64,000 nucleotides of DNA from an uncultured Eudoraea sp. (lineage in GTDB: Bacteria > Bacteroidota > Bacteroidia > Flavobacteriales > Flavobacteriaceae). This document shows, one piece after another, positions 42,893 through 51,649 of the stretch. The DNA lies in the NCBI RefSeq assembly GCF_947260015.1, contig NZ_CAMYOM010000002.1, positions 99,318 through 163,317 of the forward strand, in the 5' to 3' direction. The first letter of the stretch is position 1, and every line of letters begins with the position of its first letter. Below the pieces are notes generated by a model. That model ran no database searches and had not been told where the DNA came from. It was given only the letters and a program-made list of their open reading frames with translations. A program made the position numbers and the translations under genes.

Positions 42893-43828
42893 ATGAGACC
42901 ATTCGCAATTGCAGGAATACAGATGAAGGTTTCAGCGGTCGCTTCCAATGTGGAAATGATGAAGCTGAAACTCGATATTACCATGACCCTATATCCGTGG
43001 ATTGAAATGGTACTATTTAGTGAATTATGTGCATACGGCCCACTGATACATACTGCCCAGGAAATTCCATGTTCGTTTGAAGCCGAAATGCAGGCCATGG
43101 CGAAAAAATATGGAATCTGGCTACTTCCTGGATCTATTTTCGAAAAGAGTAATGGTAAAATATACAATACGTCCACCGTTATCAATCCTAAAGGGGAAAT
43201 AGTGACGCGTTATCGCAAAATGTTTCCGTTCTATCCTTATGAAGTAGGCGTAACACCGGGAACCGAATTTTGTGTTTTCGATGTGCCTGAAGTAGGAAGA
43301 TTTGGAGTGTCTATTTGTTATGACATGTGGTTCCCGGAAACCATTAGGACCTTAGTATCAATGGGCGCAGAAGTAATACTTCACCCCACCATGTCTGGTA
43401 CCATAGATCGAGATATTGAATTATCTATTGTAAGAGCGATGGCTTCCGTGAATCAATGTTACTTCTTTGATGTCAATGGTTTGGACACCGGGGGTACCGG
43501 ACGATCCATAGTATGCGGGCCAGACGGCCTTGTTATTCACCAGTCCGAAGGAACTGAAGAAATTATCCCTCTTGAATTAAATATCGCAAGAGTCAAAAGA
43601 AGCCGTGAATTGGGCATATTGCGCCTGGGTCAGCCCCTGAAAAGTTTTAGAGATCATTTAGGGCAATTCAGCATATATCAGCCACAAACCCCTCACCCCT
43701 ATCTCGATTCACTTGGCCCCCTCATAAAACCTAATAGACTGGACAAATTAACAAAATTGATTATAAAAGAAGACTCTCTTGAACATCCGATAACTCCAAC
43801 ACATTATAAAGGAGATGGAACAATATAA
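42893..43828 (+). CDS. Nitrilase-superfamily amidase/carbamoylase
   Basis: A 311-residue carbon-nitrogen hydrolase. The catalytic triad is complete: E44 in LFSELCAYG, K109 in RYRKMFPFYPYE, C142 in GVSICYDMWFPE. The superfamily hydrolyses amides or N-carbamoyl compounds, for example N-carbamoylputrescine. The C-terminal 50 residues (after about 260) extend beyond the core. It starts one base after the aminotransferase stop. In this operon it would release an amine or acid from an amide or carbamoyl intermediate. Confidence 0.9.
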   Translation: MRPFAIAGIQMKVSAVASNVEMMKLKLDITMTLYPWIEMVLFSELCAYGPLIHTAQEIPCSFEAEMQAMAKKYGIWLLPGSIFEKSNGKIYNTSTVINPKGEIVTRYRKMFPFYPYEVGVTPGTEFCVFDVPEVGRFGVSICYDMWFPETIRTLVSMGAEVILHPTMSGTIDRDIELSIVRAMASVNQCYFFDVNGLDTGGTGRSIVCGPDGLVIHQSEGTEEIIPLELNIARVKRSRELGILRLGQPLKSFRDHLGQFSIYQPQTPHPYLDSLGPLIKPNRLDKLTKLIIKEDSLEHPITPTHYKGDGTI

Positions 43829-43840
43829 ATACTAAAGAAA

Positions 43841-44248
43841 ATGGGCGGCGTATCCTCAAATAAAAAGAAAGACAAAACCGAGTTTAAAGATTATGTGAGT
43901 TGGTTTGAAATACCAGCCATTGACTTTCAGCAAGCAGTTAATTTTTACAACCACATATTCGACATTAAAATGATTCAAAACGTCACAGAGGAAAATGCCA
44001 TGGCCTTTTTTCCGGTGAAAAAGGGTATTGGTGGAGCGGTTATTTCTGGGCCGGGTTCTGTTCCCAGTGATATTGGACCATTGATTTATTTAAATGGGGG
44101 CAAAGATTTGAGTAATGTCCTCGATAAAGTAGAGGAAGCTGGTGGGCGAATAGTAATGCCCAAAACCTTGATAAGCGAAGAAGCGGGTTACTTCGCCATT
44201 TTTATTGATTCTCAGGGAAACAAGCTCGCTTTACATTCAAAAAATTAA
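43841..44248 (+). CDS. VOC (glyoxalase/dioxygenase fold) family protein
   Basis: A 135-residue vicinal-oxygen-chelate protein with two beta-alpha-beta-beta-beta modules: VSWFEIPAIDFQQAVNFYNHIF and the half 'LSNVLDKVEEAGGRIVMPKTLI' (in part) ending SQGNKLALHS. No metal set is obvious from sequence. Such proteins can be lyases or binding proteins. Its place between the amidase and decarboxylase genes in a tight operon (12- and 3-bp gaps) suggests a pathway role, not a general one. Confidence 0.83.
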   Translation: MGGVSSNKKKDKTEFKDYVSWFEIPAIDFQQAVNFYNHIFDIKMIQNVTEENAMAFFPVKKGIGGAVISGPGSVPSDIGPLIYLNGGKDLSNVLDKVEEAGGRIVMPKTLISEEAGYFAIFIDSQGNKLALHSKN

Positions 44249-44251
44249 ATC

Positions 44252-46999
44252 GTGATTAAGAATAAAATCAAAAGTGCACCTTATTATAATATCGGACAAC
44301 TAAGGGTCGATTACTGGAACAAATTAAAAATTGAAACAGCCGAATTAGCCCGATGTCGCAAAGGGTCTGCTAATGAAAAAAGACATAAACAAGCCACAAA
44401 AGAGTTAATAAAAGATCTGAAAGGTGTTGAATGCTTTTTTGCTTCTCCCGGTAAAGGCCGCATACAAAAGCTAGAAAAGGCCTTTTCCGTTCATGAGCAT
44501 GCCTCCTTATCGCATTTGGCTGCAGAAACTACAAAACAATTGGTTGGCGATAACTACAGGAGTAATCCGGACTTTCTTAATCATGATGAACATAGTATAG
44601 AATCTGTTGAGGAACATGAGCAATATAATGACGTTAGTAAGAACTATTTCGAGGTAATGTTCGTTGACGATATTTCCGAACAGGAAGAGATCAATCTGCA
44701 GTACAGAATGAGAGCCTTGCGAACACCTCATGACAAATTTACCTATGGTGTTGTAGTACAACGATCTTTTCAGGATGCCCTGATTGCCTTGCTTTTTAAT
44801 CACAATATTCAGGCAGTGGTAGTGCGCTATGCACCACCTTACCACTCCAAGGGGATTGCACCCCTGATAAAACCATATATCCAACCGGTAACAAAGCTCG
44901 ACTTTTCATCGAAATCCGAGACCGATCTCGGGCCAATAATCGGGGAGTTAATAAAACAATTCAGGCCCGAATTGGATACCTATTATGTTACAGACACCTC
45001 CCTGGGGCACCTTAAGGATAGTACTATAAAGGGTTTCAGACGCATATTTTATCAAACAGAAGATATTCAGGAACTTCACCTTACAATTATGCGCGGTATT
45101 GCAGAGCGATATACTACCCCTTTCTTCTCTGCGCTGGTAGAATACAGCCAAAAACCCACCGGGGTCTTCCATGCAATGCCGATATCCCGGGGAAATTCAG
45201 TTTTTAAATCAAGATGGATCAATGATTTTGGTGAGTTCTACGGGCGAAATATGTTTTTGGCTGAAACATCTGCCACAACTGGTGGCCTCGATTCCTTACT
45301 GCAGCCTACAGGGCCTTTGAAAAAAGCCCAGGAAATGGCACGGGATGCATATGGCTCCCAGTACACTTATTTTGTAACCAACGGAACATCCACAGCAAAT
45401 AAAATTGTGATGCAGGCCCTTGTTAAACCGCAAGATGTAGTTCTAATTGATAGGGATTGCCATAAATCACACCATTATGGATTGGTTCTGGCGGGAGCAT
45501 ATCCCGTTTATCTGGATTCCTACCCCATCGAAGAATACTCCATGTATGGCGCGGTACCCTTGGAACAGATCAAAAATAAATTGCGGCAATTGAAAGATGC
45601 TGGCAGACTGGATAGGGTGAAAATGTTGCTGCTAACGAATTGTACCTTTGATGGCCTTGTTTATAACGTGGAGCGTGTCATGGAGCAGGTCCTGGCCATA
45701 AAGCCGGATATGATATTTTTATGGGATGAAGCCTGGTTTGCCTTTGCGGGATTTGCTAATAGCTACAAGCAACGAACCGGTATGCTTGCAGCTAAAAAGC
45801 TGTATGAAAAATATAGAAGTGGCACCTATAGGAAGCAATATAATGGGCATATAAAAGGATTGAATAATGGTGATCTTTCCACAATGCCGGATCCGGATAA
45901 GGTACGGATACGGGTATATGCCACACAGAGCACACATAAAACCCTAAGTAGTTTTAGACAAGGCTCAATGATCCATATCTGGGATGAAGACTTTCGTCGA
46001 AAAAGTGAGAACACCTTTTTAGAAGCTTATATGACCCATACTTCCACATCACCCAATTACCAGATGCTGGCCTCTTTAGATGTAGGCAGGCGACAAGTTC
46101 AGCTCGAAGGTTTTGAGTTGGTTGAAAAAAGTATTGAGATGGCTATGGTACTTAGGGCTAAGGTGAATGACAACCCCCAATTAAGCAAGTATTTTGATGT
46201 CCTGACAGTTCATGATTTTATACCAACTAAATATCGTCAAACCGGCCTTAAAGAGTATTATACAAGGAACGAAGGTTGGAACCGAATGGATGAGGCGTGG
46301 GAGAAAGACGAATTTGTACTTGATCCTACCAAAATAACTTTGTACATCGGTAAAACGGGTGTTGACGGTGACACCTTCAAAAACAAATACTTAATGGATA
46401 AATTTAATATCCAGATTAATAAGACTTCCCGGAATACCGTCTTGTTCATGACCAATATCGGGACTACCAGGGGTAGCATTACATACCTCACCAATGCACT
46501 TTTAAAAATTGCAGATGAATTGGATGAAGAATTTAAATCGTTGAATAATAAAGAAAAGGAAATTCTTCAAAACAGAATTCATTCCTTGACTAAAGAGGTA
46601 CCTCCTCTGCCTGATTTCAGCTATTTCCATAATTCATTTCAGGCCGTTCCAGGTGTCCCCGGAGGTAATTTGCGAGAAGCCTATTTCCTGGCATACAATG
46701 AAGAAAATTATGAATATGTTCCCTTGAGCGAATGTTTGCCAATCATGGTTAAAGGAAGAAAACTAGTGGCTTCGACCTTTGTAATTCCTTATCCACCTGG
46801 TTTTCCTGTGCTTGTTCCTGGCCAGGTGGTCAGTAAGGAAATTATTAATTTCCTTACTGTGCTCGATGTGAGTGAAATACACGGGTATCGGTCCGATCTT
46901 GGCCTTAGGGTTTTTAAAGAGCGTGTATTGAACAGGCAAAAAATTACTACCTCGATGGGTGCTATAGCAAAAGGAATGAAGAAAAAACAATCAGTCTAA
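44252..46999 (+). CDS. Orn/Lys/Arg decarboxylase family protein, large form
   Basis: A 915-residue PLP enzyme of the bacterial basic amino acid decarboxylase family (fold type I, as in AdiA/LdcI/SpeC), about 160-200 residues longer than those. A receiver-like N-terminal wing domain covers about 100-310; the PLP core contains ETSATTGGLDSLL, 'FVTNGTSTANKIVMQALV', FLWDEAWFAF and the PLP lysine K563 in STHKTLSSFRQG. A C-terminal domain follows with 'PPGFPVLVPGQVVSKEI'. GTG 44252 is the start, 3 bp after the VOC stop. The substrate is arginine, lysine or ornithine by family; no antiporter of the acid-resistance type is nearby. Confidence 0.9.
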   Translation: MIKNKIKSAPYYNIGQLRVDYWNKLKIETAELARCRKGSANEKRHKQATKELIKDLKGVECFFASPGKGRIQKLEKAFSVHEHASLSHLAAETTKQLVGDNYRSNPDFLNHDEHSIESVEEHEQYNDVSKNYFEVMFVDDISEQEEINLQYRMRALRTPHDKFTYGVVVQRSFQDALIALLFNHNIQAVVVRYAPPYHSKGIAPLIKPYIQPVTKLDFSSKSETDLGPIIGELIKQFRPELDTYYVTDTSLGHLKDSTIKGFRRIFYQTEDIQELHLTIMRGIAERYTTPFFSALVEYSQKPTGVFHAMPISRGNSVFKSRWINDFGEFYGRNMFLAETSATTGGLDSLLQPTGPLKKAQEMARDAYGSQYTYFVTNGTSTANKIVMQALVKPQDVVLIDRDCHKSHHYGLVLAGAYPVYLDSYPIEEYSMYGAVPLEQIKNKLRQLKDAGRLDRVKMLLLTNCTFDGLVYNVERVMEQVLAIKPDMIFLWDEAWFAFAGFANSYKQRTGMLAAKKLYEKYRSGTYRKQYNGHIKGLNNGDLSTMPDPDKVRIRVYATQSTHKTLSSFRQGSMIHIWDEDFRRKSENTFLEAYMTHTSTSPNYQMLASLDVGRRQVQLEGFELVEKSIEMAMVLRAKVNDNPQLSKYFDVLTVHDFIPTKYRQTGLKEYYTRNEGWNRMDEAWEKDEFVLDPTKITLYIGKTGVDGDTFKNKYLMDKFNIQINKTSRNTVLFMTNIGTTRGSITYLTNALLKIADELDEEFKSLNNKEKEILQNRIHSLTKEVPPLPDFSYFHNSFQAVPGVPGGNLREAYFLAYNEENYEYVPLSECLPIMVKGRKLVASTFVIPYPPGFPVLVPGQVVSKEIINFLTVLDVSEIHGYRSDLGLRVFKERVLNRQKITTSMGAIAKGMKKKQSV

Positions 47000-47016
47000 A
47001 ATTTTAAATAAAAAAT

Positions 47017-48681
47017 ATGAGTGCTAAAAAAACAACACCTGTAAAGAAAGTAACAACAACCCCTGCAAAGAAAGCAACAACAACAGCTGCAAAGAAAGTA
47101 ACAACAACTCCTGCAAAGAAAGCAACAACAACAGCTGCAAAGAAAGTAACAACAACTCCTGTAAAGAAAGCAACAACAACACCTGCAAAGAAAGCAACAA
47201 CAACCCCTGCAAAGAAAGTAACAACAACAGCACAATTAAATGGAGTGCCGGATATAAGACGGTTCTTTTATAAAAACGAGATTCCGCTGTATTTTATCAG
47301 TGCAACAAATTTCAATATGCTTGGCGCCGATGAATGGATAAAGGGCTTTAAATTTATCTGTCACATAGAATGCTTTGATGGCCAGCATCCCAATGTATTT
47401 TCACCTAAGGAAGAAATTCCACATGACGATTTCACAGGTATAGAAGACATCAACAATTATTTGCTTCAACACCCCGAAGTTCAGGATTTTTTAAAGACAA
47501 GAAAGAAAGGTAGAACTACGGGAAAGGCTATGTTCCTTATGTTTGATGAGAAGACGGAGAAACTAGCAAAGAAATTAGGATTGCAAATTATGTTCCCTAC
47601 AGCTAAAATGCGGACATTCATGGACAACAAAGTGAATACTAACCGTATTGCAGAAAAGGCCGGAGTTCCTTGCGTACCCTATGTACTTTCTAATGTTACG
47701 GATTATGCGCACCTAAACAAGGTTTCCAAGACACTTGGAAACGATCTTGTAATACAAACGCCATTTGGTGATTCCGGGCATACTACTTTTTTTATATCCA
47801 ATGAAGCGGAATTCAAAAAATACGAGGAAGAGATTGTAAAGGAAAAGGAAGTAAAAATAATGAAGCGCATCAACTGTAAAGGATCGGCTATAGAGGCATG
47901 CGTTACAAGGCACGGCACCATCGTTGCGCCTCTGATGACCGAACTGGTTGGCTTTAAAGAATTGACACCTTACAAAGGTGGCTGGTGCGGTAATGAAATT
48001 TATCCAAATGCCTTTACTCCGGAATTGCGAAAAAAGGCAACAAAATATACACAACTTTTTGGAGATCAATTGCGCAAAGAAGGATATAAAGGATATTTTG
48101 AATTAGACTTTCTTATTGATCAGGATAATGGAGAAATTTATTTGGGGGAATTAAACCCAAGAGTGACCGGAGCAAGTTCTATTACTAACCATGCAGTTTT
48201 TGCATTGGCAGATGCACCCCTTTTTGTTTTCCATATTTTAGAATGGATGGACGTGGAATACAAGTTGAGTGTCAAGGCGATCAATGACCGGTGGGCCAGA
48301 CAGGAAAATATTGATGGATGGAGTCAACTTATCATCAAGCATACTGAAGATACTATTGAGTATGTATCTGAGGCACCCAAATCCGGGATTTATAAAATGT
48401 TCGACAATGGCCATATTCTATTCGACAGGATGGATACACATAGGAGGGCAGTAGAATCTGAAGCGGAAGCATTTTTCTTAAACATATCCAAAGAAGGAGA
48501 TTATTTGTACGAAGGTGCTGATATGGGAATTTTGGTTTCCAGAGGACGAATGATGACCGATGATTTTAAGCTTAATAAAAGAGCAAAAGATTGGATAAAG
48601 GCCATCCGCGAAAAATACGTTTCACAGGTAGTTGAGGATAAACGTCCAAAGATTGCACTAAGTGGCAGTTTAACAAAGTAA
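47017..48681 (+). CDS. ATP-grasp carboxylate-amine ligase-like enzyme with a histone-H1-like tail
   Basis: A 554-residue protein. Residues 8-71 are eight repeats of [PA][AV]KK[AV]TTT, a basic, Thr-rich tail like histone H1/AlgP tails. The rest (about 75-540) is an ATP-grasp enzyme: 'GNDLVIQTPFGDSGHTTFF' (phosphate loop, in part), IMKRINCKGSAIEACVT, and ELDFLID..GEIYLGELNPRVTGASS with the Mg-binding acidic residues and the E-x-N-P-R motif. ATP-grasp enzymes join a carboxylate, via acyl phosphate, to an amine, thiol or other group. In this operon it may acylate the amine made by the decarboxylase. Substrates unknown. Confidence 0.82.
   Translation: MSAKKTTPVKKVTTTPAKKATTTAAKKVTTTPAKKATTTAAKKVTTTPVKKATTTPAKKATTTPAKKVTTTAQLNGVPDIRRFFYKNEIPLYFISATNFNMLGADEWIKGFKFICHIECFDGQHPNVFSPKEEIPHDDFTGIEDINNYLLQHPEVQDFLKTRKKGRTTGKAMFLMFDEKTEKLAKKLGLQIMFPTAKMRTFMDNKVNTNRIAEKAGVPCVPYVLSNVTDYAHLNKVSKTLGNDLVIQTPFGDSGHTTFFISNEAEFKKYEEEIVKEKEVKIMKRINCKGSAIEACVTRHGTIVAPLMTELVGFKELTPYKGGWCGNEIYPNAFTPELRKKATKYTQLFGDQLRKEGYKGYFELDFLIDQDNGEIYLGELNPRVTGASSITNHAVFALADAPLFVFHILEWMDVEYKLSVKAINDRWARQENIDGWSQLIIKHTEDTIEYVSEAPKSGIYKMFDNGHILFDRMDTHRRAVESEAEAFFLNISKEGDYLYEGADMGILVSRGRMMTDDFKLNKRAKDWIKAIREKYVSQVVEDKRPKIALSGSLTK
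47038..47229 (+). repeat. Eight 24-bp coding tandem repeats in the ATP-grasp gene
   Basis: Eight consecutive in-frame 24-bp units of the type CCTGCAAAGAAAGCAACAAC..., encoding [PA][AV]KK[AV]TTT. Units alternate between two close variants (starting CCT or GCT), suggesting past duplication of a 48-bp pair. Recombination could change copy number without a frameshift. Confidence 0.92.
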
Positions 48682-48689
48682 AATTTGGC

Positions 48690-49391
48690 ATGGCCAACTT
48701 TAAATATGATGTCCGGGTACTGGAATTGAATGAAATCCATGAAATACCCGGAGCATGGACAAATCAAGATTTTTTGGACGTATTGCATCATCTGGAGTAT
48801 GATGATGCTGATACTGTTCCGTTCGAAGAACTAAAGGAAATGGCAGCTTTAGCATTGTCCGACCTAACGGTCGAAGATGCGGCGGTCAACATTCTGGAGT
48901 TACGGCTTAAGGAACAACTCAATATAGGTCAGCGGCAAAATCTGGTATCAGAGTTGCAGGACGATCGTCTTTGGGAGGAATATTCCGACATCAAATTGCA
49001 CGAAGCATTATTCAATGTTGGATGCATGCTATACTGGACATTTCCAAATCAGTTCCCAACACCGGATATTGTGCGAATTACTTTAAAGGTAATTGCATTG
49101 AACAAGGAATCAGCTTTAAATTTACTAAAGCCAAATTCCTCTTTTCTAACCCGTTTGTTAAATGACGGAATGGATGAAGGCAATATCATCTATAGGTTAT
49201 TTGACGAGAATATTAAGTCGGACAAGTTTCCTGAGTCTGAACATATTATCTGGAAATTTGAGGAATCTGGCTTTGCCCCTGAAGATAATTCCAACACTTT
49301 TACCATATATACTTCCTGGAACTGGGTAGATGAACTTAAGGGAGTACAGGGTTTTGAATCAACAGCATTTTCTGACGAACAACTAAAATAA
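48690..49391 (+). CDS. Conserved protein of the amine operon, function unknown
   Basis: A 233-residue acidic soluble protein; I do not recognise a domain. It is rich in helices: residues 1-100 include 'FLDVLHHLEYDDADTVPFEELKE' (in part) and 'VEDAAVNILELRL'; the end is 'SNTFTIYTSWNWVDEL..GV'. No signal peptide, membrane segment or cysteine cluster (one Cys in VGCMLYW). It lies between the ATP-grasp gene (8-bp gap) and the dehydrogenase gene (1-bp gap), so it is almost surely cotranscribed and may be a subunit or accessory of one of these enzymes. Confidence 0.75.
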   Translation: MANFKYDVRVLELNEIHEIPGAWTNQDFLDVLHHLEYDDADTVPFEELKEMAALALSDLTVEDAAVNILELRLKEQLNIGQRQNLVSELQDDRLWEEYSDIKLHEALFNVGCMLYWTFPNQFPTPDIVRITLKVIALNKESALNLLKPNSSFLTRLLNDGMDEGNIIYRLFDENIKSDKFPESEHIIWKFEESGFAPEDNSNTFTIYTSWNWVDELKGVQGFESTAFSDEQLK

Positions 49392-49392
49392 A

Positions 49393-50751
49393 ATGGAATT
49401 TAAAAGTATAAATCCGTACAATGGCCAACAAGTTGGCCGGTATACATCGCTTACAGAAAAAGAGCTAGGTAAAAAGCTTAATAAAAGTCAGGATGCCTTT
49501 GAGTCCTGGCGAAAAGTTCCGCTTTCTGAACGCTGTGCACTTATAAAAAAAGCCGGCCAAATATTGAGAGAGAATGTTGAAGAATACGCCCAAATGATCA
49601 CCTTGGAAATGGGAAAACCCATCATAGAATCAAGATCTGAGGTGAATAAATGTGCATGGGTATGTGATTACTATGCGGAGAATGCTCCGGAATTCCTGAA
49701 AAATGAAACAATTGCCACCGAAGCAACACAAAGTTTTGTAAGGCATGACCCTATTGGAAGTGTCCTGGCAATTATGCCGTGGAACTTTCCATTTTGGCAG
49801 GTTTTTAGATTTGCTGCACCAACTTTAACAGCGGGCAACACCGGATTGTTGAAACATGCTCCTAATGTATTTGGATGTGCCAGACAAATAGAAGAAGTGT
49901 TTAATAGAGCCGGTTTTCCCAGGTCTGTCTTTCAAAACCTGATTGTACACCACGATCGTACAGAACAGATTATTGCGCATGAGGCTGTAAAAGCAGTAAC
50001 ACTTACGGGAAGCGAAAGAGCAGGTTCGGCCGTGGCAGAAATTTCCGGTAGGCATATTAAAAAAACCGTTTTGGAACTTGGCGGTAACAATGCCTTCATT
50101 GTCTGGGAAGATGCGGATATTGACAAGGCCGTAAAAACTGCCCTTACAGCCCGAATGCTTAATTGCGGACAGAGCTGTATTGCTGCTAAGCGCTTTATTT
50201 TATTGGAAGGAATTTATGAGGAGTTTGTTTCAAAATTTACAAAAGCCGTAAAGGGTTTGAAATCGGGGGATCCATTGGAAGATGCTACCCAAGTTGGACC
50301 GATGGCTCGTAAAGATCTGGCCGACCAGCTTAATCGTCAGGTCTCGGTGTCAGTAGAACAAGGTGCAAAGTTATTGCTTGGAGGCAAACAGAGCGGTTGT
50401 TACCATGAACCTACCATTTTGAGTGATGTAGCGCCCGGAATGGCTGCTTTTGAAGAAGAAACATTTGGCCCCCTCGCGGCTATGATAAAAGCAAAAGATA
50501 TAGATCAGGCCTTTGCCCTCTCGGAACAATCAAAGTATGGGCTTGGGGTAACTGTTTGTACTACAGATATTGATAAGGCGGTAAAGTTTGCAGATAGAGT
50601 AAGCGATGGAGCTTATTTCATTAATGAACTAGTCAAATCAGACCCAAGGCTGCCATTTGGCGGTACCAAAAATTCCGGCTATGGACGTGAACTGGCAAAA
50701 GATGGGATGATGGAGTTTATAAATCGCAAGACGATTTATGTTAAAAATTAA
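49393..50751 (+). CDS. NAD(P)-dependent succinate-semialdehyde dehydrogenase-type aldehyde dehydrogenase
   Basis: A 452-residue aldehyde dehydrogenase close to the succinate semialdehyde dehydrogenase group (Sad/GabD). The oxyanion asparagine is in MPWNFPFWQ, the general base E228 in LELGGNN, and the catalytic cysteine C262 in LNCGQSCIAAKR; the typical end FGGTKNSGYGRELAKDG is present. It would oxidise the semialdehyde formed by the class III aminotransferase seven genes upstream. It starts 1 bp after the unknown protein gene. Confidence 0.9.
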   Translation: MEFKSINPYNGQQVGRYTSLTEKELGKKLNKSQDAFESWRKVPLSERCALIKKAGQILRENVEEYAQMITLEMGKPIIESRSEVNKCAWVCDYYAENAPEFLKNETIATEATQSFVRHDPIGSVLAIMPWNFPFWQVFRFAAPTLTAGNTGLLKHAPNVFGCARQIEEVFNRAGFPRSVFQNLIVHHDRTEQIIAHEAVKAVTLTGSERAGSAVAEISGRHIKKTVLELGGNNAFIVWEDADIDKAVKTALTARMLNCGQSCIAAKRFILLEGIYEEFVSKFTKAVKGLKSGDPLEDATQVGPMARKDLADQLNRQVSVSVEQGAKLLLGGKQSGCYHEPTILSDVAPGMAAFEEETFGPLAAMIKAKDIDQAFALSEQSKYGLGVTVCTTDIDKAVKFADRVSDGAYFINELVKSDPRLPFGGTKNSGYGRELAKDGMMEFINRKTIYVKN

Positions 50752-50783
50752 ATTAAATTCGATATTTGGTAATAAATAAGCAT

Positions 50784-51635
50784 ATGGAAACCTTAAATAA
50801 AATTCTGGAATTTGAAATCTTAAGTTTAAGTAACTATACAATAAGGGTTTCTGACCTGGTGACTATTCTGATTATCCTAATTATTACCAAACTAATACTA
50901 TGGGTCATTAAAAAAGCATTGTTTCGCAAGTATAAATTCCGCAAAACTGATCCGGGCACTACCTATGCTTTATACCAGATCATAAAATATGTAATTTGGG
51001 TCATGGCCATTGGATTGTTGCTGGAAACAATAGGAGTTAAAGTTACTTTGTTATTAGCCGGCTCTGCGGCCTTATTGGTGGGTATTGGCTTAGGATTACA
51101 GCAAACATTTAATGACGTAATATCAGGTATCATCTTACTTTCAGAGAGATCCATAAAAATAAATGATGTTTTGGAAATAGATGGCGACGTGGTAAAAATT
51201 GAAGGTATTGGCTTACGAACCTCTAAGGCCTTAAACAGGGATGACATATCCATTATCATTCCAAATTCATTAATTACTACCAGTAAGGTAATTAATTGGA
51301 GTCATCAATCAAAAAAAACACGTTTTAAGATTGATGTTGGGGTAGCTTATGGAAGTGATGTTGATAAGGTTATCAAAATATTGGAAGAAAGCGCCTTTGA
51401 ACATCCTGAAGTCTCAAACAGGGAATTGGTTGAAGCACGATTGATGAATTTCGGAAATTCATCCTTAGATTTTCAACTTTTGTTTTTTAGTAAAAATATT
51501 TTTAGGATAGGAAAAGCAAAAAGTGATATTAGAAGAATTATTAGTAAAAAACTTGCCGAAAATAAAGTTACAATACCTTTCCCGCAAATGGATTTACATC
51601 TAAGATCCAATACCGCCGGTAAATTTGAAAAATAG
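50784..51635 (+). CDS. MscS-family mechanosensitive ion channel
   Basis: A 283-residue small-conductance mechanosensitive channel. Three transmembrane helices (about 20-42, 62-82, 88-112) end in the pore helix 'AGSAALLVGIGLGLQQTFND' with its Gly/Ala pattern; the MscS beta domain follows ('SERSIKINDVLEIDGDVVKI', part) with a C-terminal alpha-beta part. ATG 50784 is chosen over an in-frame TTG at 50766. It ends the amine operon (32-bp gap). A release valve during osmotic or pH change, or efflux of an operon product, are possible links. Confidence 0.9.
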   Translation: METLNKILEFEILSLSNYTIRVSDLVTILIILIITKLILWVIKKALFRKYKFRKTDPGTTYALYQIIKYVIWVMAIGLLLETIGVKVTLLLAGSAALLVGIGLGLQQTFNDVISGIILLSERSIKINDVLEIDGDVVKIEGIGLRTSKALNRDDISIIIPNSLITTSKVINWSHQSKKTRFKIDVGVAYGSDVDKVIKILEESAFEHPEVSNRELVEARLMNFGNSSLDFQLLFFSKNIFRIGKAKSDIRRIISKKLAENKVTIPFPQMDLHLRSNTAGKFEK

Positions 51636-51649
51636 AATAACACATAGTT

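Noticed and set aside
44507..45172. Long minus-strand frames inside the decarboxylase gene
   Set aside because: Shadows of the coding strand; composition and lack of homology-like motifs argue against real genes.
47038..47229. Regular 24-bp repeats as a possible CRISPR array
   Set aside because: Units are contiguous, without spacers, and are in frame as part of the ATP-grasp gene.
46996..47235. Open frames on the minus strand with runs of Cys/Leu/Ser opposite the ATP-grasp repeats
   Set aside because: They are only the reverse reading of the 24-bp PAKKATTT repeats; no start context or independent support.
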